Shown here: piece by piece, positions 1-6,831 of the stretch
Layout of the letters: every line of letters starts with the position of its first letter
How positions within the stretch are numbered: the first letter of the stretch is position 1
Assembly (NCBI GenBank): GCA_035304285.1
Contig: DATGQI010000184.1
Coordinates: 1-8,668 of the forward strand
DNA length: 8,668 bases
Origin: IDS-8 sp035304285
GTDB taxonomy: Bacteria > Pseudomonadota > Gammaproteobacteria > Steroidobacterales > Woeseiaceae
Direction: 5' to 3'
Translations under genes and position numbers: made by a program
Notes under the pieces: model-generated
What the model saw: the letters and a program-made list of their open reading frames with translations, nothing else
The model's database searches: none
What the model was told of the DNA's origin: nothing

Positions 1-75
1 CATTCGGGTGGGTCAATTCAACGGTAGGCGGTTCTACGCGCGGCCGCGGGGAAGATTTCCGTGTCGTGCGTCCCG

Positions 76-89
76 TTCGAGGGCTCGAA
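76..89. promoter_or_regulatory. 6+2+6 inverted repeat in leader
   Basis: The sequence TTCGAG-GG-CTCGAA has perfect 6-bp arms around a 2-bp centre and lies 142 bp upstream of the chosen GH3 start. It could be a regulator site for the + strand operon or a divergent gene beyond the left edge. A short palindrome like this can also occur by chance in GC-rich DNA, and no known regulator is recognised from it. Confidence 0.2.
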
Positions 90-104
90 ACAACGCCGAC
101 CACG

Positions 105-135
105 CTGGACCTGCACCGCAACAATCAGGTTTACT
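105..135 (+). promoter_or_regulatory. Weak sigma70-like promoter candidate for GH3 operon
   Basis: A -35-like CTGGAC (105-110) is followed 19 bp later by a -10-like TTTACT (130-135), which matches TATAAT at 4 of 6 positions. The spacing is longer than the ideal 17 bp, so this is weak. It would start transcription near 142, directly at the palindromic operator candidate at 143-156, which is an arrangement typical of repression. The link is inferred. Confidence 0.2.
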
Positions 136-142
136 AGAACCA

Positions 143-156
143 TGTGACCGCTAACA
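143..156. promoter_or_regulatory. LacI-type operator candidate (xyl-box-like)
   Basis: TGTGACC-GCTAACA is an imperfect palindrome: 5 of 7 positions pair between the half-sites, and the centre is CG, as in many LacI-family operators. From memory, the Xanthomonas XylR 'xyl-box' is TGGTAGCGCTAACA; this site matches 11 of its 14 positions, including the whole right half. It lies 76 bp before the GH3 start and just after the weak -10 candidate. A LacI-family repressor acting here is inferred; no regulator gene is in the window. Confidence 0.35.
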
Positions 157-219
157 GCTGACCGTACAGGTCGAGCGGGTAGTTCGTCGATGAGAAAGCC
201 GGAATCGTTTCCGGACTTT

Positions 220-226
220 GGGGGAG
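220..226 (+). promoter_or_regulatory. Ribosome binding site of the GH3 gene
   Basis: A GGGGGAG run ends 5 nt before ATG 232. This selects the start at 232 over the in-frame ATG at 190, which has no comparable purine stretch and would add 14 residues in front of the lipoprotein signal. Confidence 0.6.
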
Positions 227-231
227 TCCAA

Positions 232-2787
232 ATGCTGATTGAGAAATTCGGTTGCGTGCCGTTTCCGGGGATTGTCCTTGCTCTCCTGCTCTGCTCCTGC
301 GGCGAACCGGCGCCCCCGACCGCACCGGTCTCCACCCCGACGTCGGCGCAACCCTCCGATCCCTGGCCGCGCATTAATCCTGCGCCGCTGGATTCCGAGG
401 TGGAAGCCTTCGTCGCGGACCTGCTCGCTCGCATGACCCTGGAAGAAAAGGTCGGGCAGGTCATCCAGGCGGAGTTGCGCTCGGTTACGCCGGAGGATAT
501 CCGGCGCTATCACTTGGGCTCCGTCCTGAACGGAGGCGGGTCGACGCCCAACAACGACAAGCATGCCACTCTCGAGGACTGGGTCGAGTTTGCCGACGCG
601 TTCTACGACGCGTCGATGGATACCTCTGACGGCAAACTGGCGATTCCCATCCTGTGGGGCTCCGACGCCGTGCACGGGCACAGCAATGTCTACGGAGCAA
701 CGATCTTCCCGCACAACATTGGGCTCGGCGCCGCTAACGACCCTGAACTGCTGCGCGAGATCGGCGCCGCAACGGCCATCGAGATGCTCACCACCGGACT
801 CGACTGGACGTTCGCCCCGACGCTCGCGGTGGTGCGCGACGACCGCTGGGGACGCACCTACGAGGGATATTCCGAAGACCCGCGCATCGTGGCCGCGTAC
901 GCGAAAGCGATTATCGAAGGACTGCAAGGGGTGCCGGGGACGCCCGAGCACCTGGGTGATGACAAGATCATGGCCACCGCCAAGCATTACCTCGGCGATG
1001 GCGGCACCGACGGCGGGCGGGACCAGGGCGATAATATCGACCCGGAAGAACACCTCGTGCGTATTCACAACGCGGGATATCCACCTGCGATAGAAGCGGG
1101 TGTGCGCTCGGTGATGGCATCTTTCTCCAGTTGGCAGGGAGAAAAAGTGCATGGCAGCGAATACCTCCTGACAACGGCGCTGAAGGAGCGCATGGGCTTC
1201 AACGGTTTCGTGGTCGGCGACTGGAATGCGCACGGGCAGGTCGAGAGTTGCAGCAACGAAAACTGTGCGCCCGCATTCAACGCCGGCATGGACATGTTAA
1301 TGGTCCCCGAGGATTTCCGCGCCCTTTACGACAACCTCCTGGCACAGGTCCAGGAGGGCACTGTCAGCGAGGCACGCCTCGACGATGCCGTCACCCGTAT
1401 TTTGCGAGTGAAAAAAGAAGCCGGGTTATTCGAAGCCGGTCGGCCATCGACGAGACCGCATGCGGCAAAACAGGACGAGCTGGGCTCAACCGCTCACAGG
1501 GAGCTGGCCCGGCGCGCAGTACGGCAGTCACTGGCGCTGCTCAAGAACAACGGGCCTGTGTTGCCGTTGGCGCCGGCGTCGCGCGTGCTGGTTGCAGGCG
1601 ATGGCGCGGACAACATCGGCAAGCAAACGGGCGGCTGGACGCTCACGTGGCAGGGAACCGGCAATACGAACGAAGACTTCCCCGGCGCTACCTCCGTCTA
1701 CGCCGGCATCCGCGAGGCAGTCGAGGCGGCGGGCGGAACCGCGGAACTCGACGTCGAAGGAGATTACGAAGAGCGCCCCGATGTCGCGATCGTCGTCTTC
1801 GGCGAGGACCCTTACGCCGAGTTCCAGGGAGACGCGCCGCACCTGCAGTACGAGAGCGACATCGGGCCCGGCCTCGAGTTGCTTCGATCATTCAAGGCCG
1901 ATGGCATCCCGGTTGTGTCGGTGTTCCTGAGCGGCCGCCCCATGTGGATCAATCCGCACCTCAACGCGTCCGACGCGTTCGTTGCGGCGTGGCTGCCCGG
2001 AAGCGAAGGCGGTGGTATCGCTGACCTGCTGTTCGAGCAGCCGGATGGCAGCATGCCGTACGACTTCACCGGCCGCCTGAGCTACTCCTGGCCGCGCACG
2101 GCGAACCAGACCGATGTGAACGTCGGTGACGAAAACTACGACCCGCTGTTCGCCTACGGCTACGGCCTCACGCTCGCTGAGGCTTCGGAATTGGCCGAGC
2201 TCCCCGAAGAATCCGGCCTGACCGACGCAGCTGCCGGAGCCAGCGGTACGTACTTCGCGAACGGCCGCGCACTTACCGGCTTCTCCGCCATGCTCGGCGG
2301 GGACCCTGCTAATTTGCTTGTCGTCGAAGGACTCGAGATGGCGGGGAACCACCTTTCGCCGTCGATGACGATGGCGGACCGCGAGGTGCAGGGCGATTCC
2401 TCGCTGCTGCAGTGGCGCAACGATGCTCCGGGATACTTCGCGCTGCGCGCCGACGGCCGGCCGCTCGATCTGCAGCGCGAAGCGAACGGCCACCTCTCGC
2501 TGTCCCTGTCGATGAACGCACCGGGAAGCCTTTCGCAGCCGGTGATGGCAGGCATGCGCGACGCCAGTGGCAACGCCGCCCAGGTAGACCTGACGCCGCT
2601 GCTCGAGCAATCGGATGGCTGGCAGAATTATCGCATCTCCCTGCGTTGTTTCGCGGAGCGGGGCGTGAACATGCAGGAAGTCACGGTTCCGCTCGAGCTT
2701 TATACGACGGACGAGGCCAGGCTCGTTCTTTCGGAGGTGCGACTGGCAACCGCGGCGGAAGGCGATGCGTACTGTCCGTCGGAATAG
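232..2787 (+). CDS. GH3 exo-beta-1,3/1,4-glucosidase, ExoP-type lipoprotein
   Basis: A glycoside hydrolase family 3 enzyme expected to release glucose from the non-reducing ends of beta-1,4 or beta-1,3 gluco-oligosaccharides (cello-oligosaccharides, or stripped xyloglucan backbone). It has 851 residues from the start at 232. The N-terminus is a lipoprotein signal ending LLCSC, with C23 as the lipidated cysteine followed by G24 and E25 (no Asp at +2), so outer-membrane anchoring is likely. A Pro/Thr-rich linker runs to about residue 50. The (beta/alpha)8 domain is about 55-395, with WGSDAVHGH, K251-H252 and the nucleophile D330 in VVGDW. The alpha/beta sandwich domain is about 425-645, with the acid/base Glu probably E530 in PYAEFQGD. 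The C-terminal part (about 660-851) resembles the Exop_C beta domain of Pseudoalteromonas ExoP, a protein of about 840 residues. No catalytic residue is missing. It is first in a + strand pair, 16 nt ahead of the esterase. Polymer preference cannot be read from sequence. Confidence 0.93.
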   Translation: MLIEKFGCVPFPGIVLALLLCSCGEPAPPTAPVSTPTSAQPSDPWPRINPAPLDSEVEAFVADLLARMTLEEKVGQVIQAELRSVTPEDIRRYHLGSVLNGGGSTPNNDKHATLEDWVEFADAFYDASMDTSDGKLAIPILWGSDAVHGHSNVYGATIFPHNIGLGAANDPELLREIGAATAIEMLTTGLDWTFAPTLAVVRDDRWGRTYEGYSEDPRIVAAYAKAIIEGLQGVPGTPEHLGDDKIMATAKHYLGDGGTDGGRDQGDNIDPEEHLVRIHNAGYPPAIEAGVRSVMASFSSWQGEKVHGSEYLLTTALKERMGFNGFVVGDWNAHGQVESCSNENCAPAFNAGMDMLMVPEDFRALYDNLLAQVQEGTVSEARLDDAVTRILRVKKEAGLFEAGRPSTRPHAAKQDELGSTAHRELARRAVRQSLALLKNNGPVLPLAPASRVLVAGDGADNIGKQTGGWTLTWQGTGNTNEDFPGATSVYAGIREAVEAAGGTAELDVEGDYEERPDVAIVVFGEDPYAEFQGDAPHLQYESDIGPGLELLRSFKADGIPVVSVFLSGRPMWINPHLNASDAFVAAWLPGSEGGGIADLLFEQPDGSMPYDFTGRLSYSWPRTANQTDVNVGDENYDPLFAYGYGLTLAEASELAELPEESGLTDAAAGASGTYFANGRALTGFSAMLGGDPANLLVVEGLEMAGNHLSPSMTMADREVQGDSSLLQWRNDAPGYFALRADGRPLDLQREANGHLSLSLSMNAPGSLSQPVMAGMRDASGNAAQVDLTPLLEQSDGWQNYRISLRCFAERGVNMQEVTVPLELYTTDEARLVLSEVRLATAAEGDAYCPSE

Positions 2788-2803
2788 CCGGACTCGCTCA
2801 AGC

Positions 2804-4738
2804 ATGATGAGACTGCGCGCGCTCACGGTACTGGCAACACTGTTCGTTGCTTCAGTGCTGCACGCGGCCGAATTTGCCGATGTGTTCGGCGATTCGATGG
2901 TGCTGCAACGCGACGAGCCGATCACGCTCTGGGGGACTGCAGCTCCGCGCGAAACCGTCCGCGCAACGCTCGCCGGAGCCGCTCGTTCGGGCCGGGCGGA
3001 CGAAGACGGCAACTGGCATATCACGCTTCCCGCTATGCCCGCCGGCGGCCCGCACGAGCTGGTGCTGCAGGGCGAAGGCGAATCGCGCCGGTCGTTATCG
3101 GACGTGCTGATCGGTGACGTCTGGCTTTGCTCCGGGCAGTCGAACATGCAGTTTTCAGTGGCTGCGGCCAGCGGCAAAGAACGAGACACGTTCGATACGC
3201 GCGATCGCATACGGCTGTTCACTGTGCCGCAGGGAAGCCATCCTGCGCCGCAGACCCGCTTCGCGCAGCAGCCGCAGTGGCGTGTTGCCGATGCCGAGTC
3301 CATTCCCGAGTTCTCCGGCGTTTGTTTTTTCTTTGCGGTGGAACTGCAGAAGACCCACCAGGTACCGATGGGCCTGGTCCACGCGTCCTGGGGTGGATCC
3401 GGGATCGAAGCGTGGATGAGTACCAAAGCGCTCGAGAAAGCGGAAGGCTATGACGAGCAGCTGGCAATGCTTGCGACTTACGCGTCAGACACCGGGGCAG
3501 GGAGTGCGCAGTTCGCCGAGCTGTGGGAGGAGTGGTGGGCACGCAGGGTATCGGCCACGAAACGTCCATGGGAGCCGGGCACGAAGAATGGAGACTGGGA
3601 CGCCGTACCCGCAATGCGGGACTGGAAGACATTCGGCGATGAATCTCTCGCCGATCACAACGGCATGGTGTGGTACAGCAAGGTATTCGAGCTGGATGAA
3701 AACCAGGCGAAGCAGGATGCGCAACTGCATCTCGGCGGCATCGACGAGGTCGACGTCACCTGGATCAACGGCAATTTCGTTGGCAGCGAGTTCGGTTGGG
3801 GCACCGAGCGGAGTTACCAGGTGCCGCACGGTGTGCTGAGAGCAGGCGAAAATCTTCTCGTGGCGAACGTGCTCAGCACCTGGGACGCCGGTGGACTGCT
3901 GGGGCCGAAGGAAACTGTCCGGCTCGAGTTAGCGGACGGCAGCGAGTATGCGCTCGCGGAAGGATGGCGGTACCGGAAGGTGTCGCTGGAGTATGGATTA
4001 CCACCACGAGCGCCCTGGGAATCGATAGGTGGTCTTACCGGTCTTTTCAATGCGATGATCGCGCCGCTCCAGGGCATGCGCCTCACCGGTGCGCTCTGGT
4101 ACCAGGGTGAAACGAATGCGGGCAGGCCGGAGCCCTACGCCGGCCTGCTGGAGGCAATGATCGAGGTCTGGCGCGAAAGGTTCGGCTCGCTTGCATTCCT
4201 GGTGGTGCAACTGCCGACGTTCGGCTCGCTGCCGTCAGCACCTTCGGAATCCGGCTGGGCCGCAATCCGCGATGCCCAGCAGCGGGTCGCACGGGCCGAC
4301 CCCGAAACCGGGCTCGTAGTAACCATCGACGCAGGCGACAACTTCGACCTGCATCCGCCGAACAAACCAGTTGTCGGCCGCCGTGCTGCCGCCGTGGCCC
4401 GTGCGATGCTCTTCGGCGAGGAAGGTGTTGTGGACGGGTTTGCGCCTTCGCATGTGCGGCGAACCGGCCAGGAAGTCATCATCGAGTTAGATCCCGCCGT
4501 CGATGCGCTCGTCGTGATCGGCGACAGCAGGCCTGTCGCGTTCGAACTGTGCACGGATGAACCGCCTGGCTGCGAATACGCAGAAGCGCGGCTGGAAGGA
4601 AATCGCGTAGTGCTGACCGGCCCAAGAGTTAGCGAGGCCACGCGGGTACGGCACTGCTGGGCCGATGCCCCAATCTGCAACCTCTACGACAAGTCCGGCC
4701 TTCCGGTCGCATCGTTCGAAAGCACGATCGAACCATAG
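2804..4738 (+). CDS. Secreted SGNH carbohydrate acetylesterase (sialate O-acetylesterase / CE20-like)
   Basis: A serine esterase expected to remove O-acetyl groups from glycans. It has 644 residues from ATG 2804. The start is uncertain: ATG 2807 is equally good, and ATG 2765 overlaps GH3 by 23 nt and adds 13 Arg-rich residues. 2804 was chosen because it puts a Sec signal (hydrophobic core, then LHA|AEF) at the N-terminus; the ribosome site is weak, so coupling to GH3 is plausible. The family opening motif DSMVLQRDEPITLWG is present. The nucleophile is S113 in CSGQSNMQF, WYQGETN is at 432-438, and D515/H517 sit in DLHPPNK. A galactose-binding-like jelly roll (about 255-400, with WYSKVFEL and a WINGNFVG turn) interrupts the catalytic domain. 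From memory, this split layout is that of Xanthomonas CE20 xyloglucan acetylesterase. Beside GH3 and GH9, plant-glucan deacetylation is more likely than sialic acid deacetylation; that is inference. Confidence 0.88.
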   Translation: MMRLRALTVLATLFVASVLHAAEFADVFGDSMVLQRDEPITLWGTAAPRETVRATLAGAARSGRADEDGNWHITLPAMPAGGPHELVLQGEGESRRSLSDVLIGDVWLCSGQSNMQFSVAAASGKERDTFDTRDRIRLFTVPQGSHPAPQTRFAQQPQWRVADAESIPEFSGVCFFFAVELQKTHQVPMGLVHASWGGSGIEAWMSTKALEKAEGYDEQLAMLATYASDTGAGSAQFAELWEEWWARRVSATKRPWEPGTKNGDWDAVPAMRDWKTFGDESLADHNGMVWYSKVFELDENQAKQDAQLHLGGIDEVDVTWINGNFVGSEFGWGTERSYQVPHGVLRAGENLLVANVLSTWDAGGLLGPKETVRLELADGSEYALAEGWRYRKVSLEYGLPPRAPWESIGGLTGLFNAMIAPLQGMRLTGALWYQGETNAGRPEPYAGLLEAMIEVWRERFGSLAFLVVQLPTFGSLPSAPSESGWAAIRDAQQRVARADPETGLVVTIDAGDNFDLHPPNKPVVGRRAAAVARAMLFGEEGVVDGFAPSHVRRTGQEVIIELDPAVDALVVIGDSRPVAFELCTDEPPGCEYAEARLEGNRVVLTGPRVSEATRVRHCWADAPICNLYDKSGLPVASFESTIEP

Positions 4739-4747
4739 CGACGGTCT

Positions 4748-4769
4748 GCGCTGGCTCTGGTCCAGGCGC
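4748..4769 (+). terminator. Imperfect hairpin after the esterase gene
   Basis: GCGCTGG (4748-4754) can pair with CCAGGCGC (4762-4769) with one bulged G, leaving a 7-nt loop. It begins 9 nt past the esterase stop. No T-run follows, so it is not a convincing intrinsic terminator. The REPIN hairpins immediately after it may do more to protect or end the transcript. Confidence 0.2.
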
Positions 4770-4770
4770 T

Positions 4771-4844
4771 GTTAACCCGCGCTTCGCGGGCGACACCCGT
4801 TGCGGTACTGCGAAGGTTTTGTCGCCCGTGAGACGAGCTCCAAC
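4771..4844. repeat. REPIN-like REP doublet, copy 1
   Basis: A 74-bp element made of two inverted 25-bp REP-like units (4771-4795 and the complement of 4820-4844), both ending inward in CGGGCGACA, around a 24-bp centre. The right unit read outward-in begins GTTGGAGC. The left unit has lost the usual GTAGGAGC head but keeps a CCCGC-GCTTC-GCGGG hairpin. Bases 4786-4835 are identical to 4903-4952 in copy 2. REP/REPIN elements of Pseudomonas, Stenotrophomonas and relatives begin with GTAG or similar and are mobilised by RAYT (TnpA-REP) transposases; none is in the window. Confidence 0.75.
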
Positions 4845-4887
4845 AGCGTGCGCTTCAAAGCTCGTGCAGGGTGCGGAATCGGGCGCT

Positions 4888-4961
4888 GTAGGAGCCCGCC
4901 CTGCGGGCGACACCCGTTGCGGTACTGCGAAGGTTTTGTCGCCCGTGAGACGGGATCCTAC
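4888..4961. repeat. REPIN-like REP doublet, copy 2
   Basis: A second 74-bp element with clearer ends: GTAGGAGCCCG at the left and the complement of GTAGGATCCCG at the right. The two 25-bp units (4888-4912 and the complement of 4937-4961) differ at a handful of positions and both end inward in CGGGCGACA. Each unit folds as a GC hairpin, and the whole element can fold as one long hairpin. It starts 117 bp after copy 1 in the same orientation, with 43 bp between them, and lies 37 bp beyond the GH9 stop. Placement between convergent genes is usual for REP elements, where they can stabilise 3' mRNA ends. Confidence 0.8.
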
Positions 4962-4998
4962 GGCACGCGATCAAGAGCGCAGAGGCTGGTACCCGCCA

Positions 4999-6831
4999 TC
5001 ATTCGTCGAGCCAGGTGGCGACCCACACCAGGGGGGCGTTCCAGTTGATGGCAACCTCGTTCAGCGAATAGGCGCGAATGTCGTCGCGCCAGCAGGTTTG
5101 TGGCGCGCACTCCTTCTCTCGCAATTCCTGCGCCACCACGTCCGGCGCGCTGGTGGAATTCGGTCCGCCGGACAATGCGCCGGGCGGCGGAGGAGGCAAG
5201 CTCGGGTCCAGCGACGGCGCCCAGAAGCGGTGATGCGGGTTCTGGAGCGGCCGCTCGCCGTAACCGGCGACATAGGATTGGTCGAGCGGATTCCTGCCGA
5301 GCACGTAGTCCATGGCGTCGATGACGGCGCTGCGATACTCCTCGTTCCCGGTGAAGTCGTGCGCGAGCGCCAGGATGATCGCGCGGTTGAGGATGTTGCT
5401 GTTCGAGCCCCAGGGATAGGCGGCGTTATACGGGATGTGGTAACCGGATCTTCGGCGTTGTTCGCGGAAACGAATGGCGGCGTTAAGGAGGCGGGCGCGC
5501 AGCGCTTCGACCTCTTCCGACGAAAGCCGGTTTGGCACCAGCGCCAGCGAAATCACCCCGAGCTGTGCAACCCGTGGCCAGGAGGGTTCCACTCGTATCG
5601 GCGCCCGAAAATGTGTCGAACTGCTCAGTGCGTCGTAGTAACGGTGTTCCCCCGTAGTGACGAACAATTCGGCTGCAGCCCAGAAGAACTCGTCGTCGAG
5701 GTTGCTGTCGCCATACATGCCGCTGCCTTCAAAATCCGCGATGAAATATACCTCGGGATTTCTTACTGCCGCAGCATAGGCGCGTTCTGCGGCGTTTCGG
5801 CAGCGGTCGGCAAAGACCTCGTCGATCGTTCGCCAGATGCGCGCGCACTGCGCCGCGGTGGCGGCGAGATTCAGCGTTGCCGCCGTGCTGACGGGGTAAA
5901 GCACGCGCTCTTCATCGTCAAGATGCGGCGGCACCGGCAGCGGCGTCCAGTTCTCGTCGGCGATCTTGTGGTGCGCCATGCCGCCAGCGTCGATCGTGTC
6001 GAAGCGCAGGTTCTCCTGGTTCGCTTTGACTCCCACGGGAACCTGCGCCGTCGCCTCCGGCGGTGCCTGCATGCGCAAGAGGAATTCGAGCTCGACCCGG
6101 ACCTCGTCGAGCAGGTCATTGGTGCCGTTGTCCGCCTCGGGTATCGCCGCGCGTGCATCGGCGAAAGTGTCGGGCTTGCGCAATGCCTTCTGGCGCTCGT
6201 AGACATTGAGCAGCGTCCATACTGTTATGCCGGCGTTGACGACGTATTTGCCGTGGTCGCCGGCGTCGTACCAGCCGCCGGTGAGATCGAGGGTGTAGTC
6301 GCAACCCGGCCACTCGTTGCCGTGCCCGTCGACGCCCGAGCGGCAGCTGGCTGTCTCCTGCGGGTGACCCGCAGGACGGGCCCACTTCGTTCCGGCGAAT
6401 GCCGCATCGATGGGGACGTTACTGCGGTTGTGATAGAAGTACGCGAAAGCGTCGAACTTCAGGTCACCATACGGGGCGTCTGCAATGTCGAACGGGTGGC
6501 TTGCCACGCATCCGCTTTCGATGCGGAATCCCTCACCCTTTTCGCGATAGTCGCTGAAGTCGACAAGGTGCACGTGCTCGCCTGACGCAGCGTCTTCCCC
6601 GAAGACGCTCGTTGTTCCGCGGTGGACGGTTTCTCCCTGACGGTCTGTGAGTTTCCACTCGAGCGGTGCAAGCGACGGTGAGGAAACCACGGCGCGCTTG
6701 GCGGCATCGGGGTAGAAGCCTGCCTGGTTCAGGCGGACGGCAATCTCTTCGCAGGCTGCATGTCCGTTGCCCGCCGCAAGCAGCAGGATCCCGATGATTG
6801 GCGAACAGGTCGCCGACCGTCTTCCCGTCAT
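4999..6831 (-). CDS. Secreted GH9 endoglucanase with N-terminal Ig-like domain
   Basis: An inverting glycoside hydrolase family 9 enzyme expected to cut internal beta-1,4 links in cellulose, mixed-linkage glucan or xyloglucan backbone. It has 610 residues. A Sec signal peptide covers about 1-25 (hydrophobic IIGILLLAA, cut near GHA|ACEE). The CelD-type Ig-like domain is about 28-112, opening VRLNQAGFYP. The (alpha/alpha)6 catalytic domain is about 120-607. D189 and D192 in WYDAGDHGKY match the GH9 aspartate pair, the second being the base. NPHHRFW carries H533-H534. E592 in SLNEVAINWNAP is the catalytic acid. There is no carbohydrate-binding module, dockerin or secretion tail, so it is probably periplasmic or freely secreted. 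Its ATG overlaps the TGA of the upstream halogenase-like gene as ATGA, with no clear ribosome site of its own, so translation is probably coupled to that gene. An exo-acting GH9 glucosidase is a less likely alternative. Confidence 0.92.
   Translation of the reverse strand: MTGRRSATCSPIIGILLLAAGNGHAACEEIAVRLNQAGFYPDAAKRAVVSSPSLAPLEWKLTDRQGETVHRGTTSVFGEDAASGEHVHLVDFSDYREKGEGFRIESGCVASHPFDIADAPYGDLKFDAFAYFYHNRSNVPIDAAFAGTKWARPAGHPQETASCRSGVDGHGNEWPGCDYTLDLTGGWYDAGDHGKYVVNAGITVWTLLNVYERQKALRKPDTFADARAAIPEADNGTNDLLDEVRVELEFLLRMQAPPEATAQVPVGVKANQENLRFDTIDAGGMAHHKIADENWTPLPVPPHLDDEERVLYPVSTAATLNLAATAAQCARIWRTIDEVFADRCRNAAERAYAAAVRNPEVYFIADFEGSGMYGDSNLDDEFFWAAAELFVTTGEHRYYDALSSSTHFRAPIRVEPSWPRVAQLGVISLALVPNRLSSEEVEALRARLLNAAIRFREQRRRSGYHIPYNAAYPWGSNSNILNRAIILALAHDFTGNEEYRSAVIDAMDYVLGRNPLDQSYVAGYGERPLQNPHHRFWAPSLDPSLPPPPPGALSGGPNSTSAPDVVAQELREKECAPQTCWRDDIRAYSLNEVAINWNAPLVWVATWLDE

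Noticed and set aside
1..104. Start of a divergent gene at the left edge (ATG on the minus strand at 3-1)
   Set aside because: There is no convincing ribosome site before this ATG, and nothing of the coding sequence is in the window, so it cannot be supported.
190..231. Upstream in-frame ATG at 190 as GH3 start
   Set aside because: It would place 14 polar residues before the lipoprotein signal and has no good ribosome site. ATG 232 has GGGGGAG at 5-nt spacing.
151..1233. - strand open frame (360 codons) opposite the GH3 catalytic domain
   Set aside because: Its composition is that of reverse-read GC-rich codons, with no recognisable motifs, and it is fully covered by GH3.
1131..2024. + strand open frame (297 codons) inside GH3 in another frame
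   Set aside because: The translation is extremely Arg/Gly-rich, as expected for an out-of-frame read of the GH3 gene, and GH3 itself is uninterrupted.
1888..3426. Long - strand open frame (512 codons) across the end of GH3 and the start of the esterase
   Set aside because: It spans two well-supported genes and their junction, and its translation shows no family motif. Antisense shadow.
4786..4952. CRISPR-like pair of identical repeats
   Set aside because: There are only two 50-bp copies, each embedded in a 74-bp inverted doublet with GTAG-type ends, and no regular spacers or cas genes. They are REPIN-like.
4819..6585. Long + strand open frame (588 codons) covering the repeats and most of GH9
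   Set aside because: It lies opposite GH9, whose catalytic motifs are all present. The translation is low-complexity and Arg/Val-rich with no recognisable domain, and it begins inside the REPIN repeat. It is an antisense shadow of GC-rich codons.
6828..6831. Possible frameshift or fusion between the halogenase-like gene and GH9
   Set aside because: The ATGA overlap gives a proper stop and start, and GH9 begins with a full Sec signal peptide, so they are separate coupled genes.
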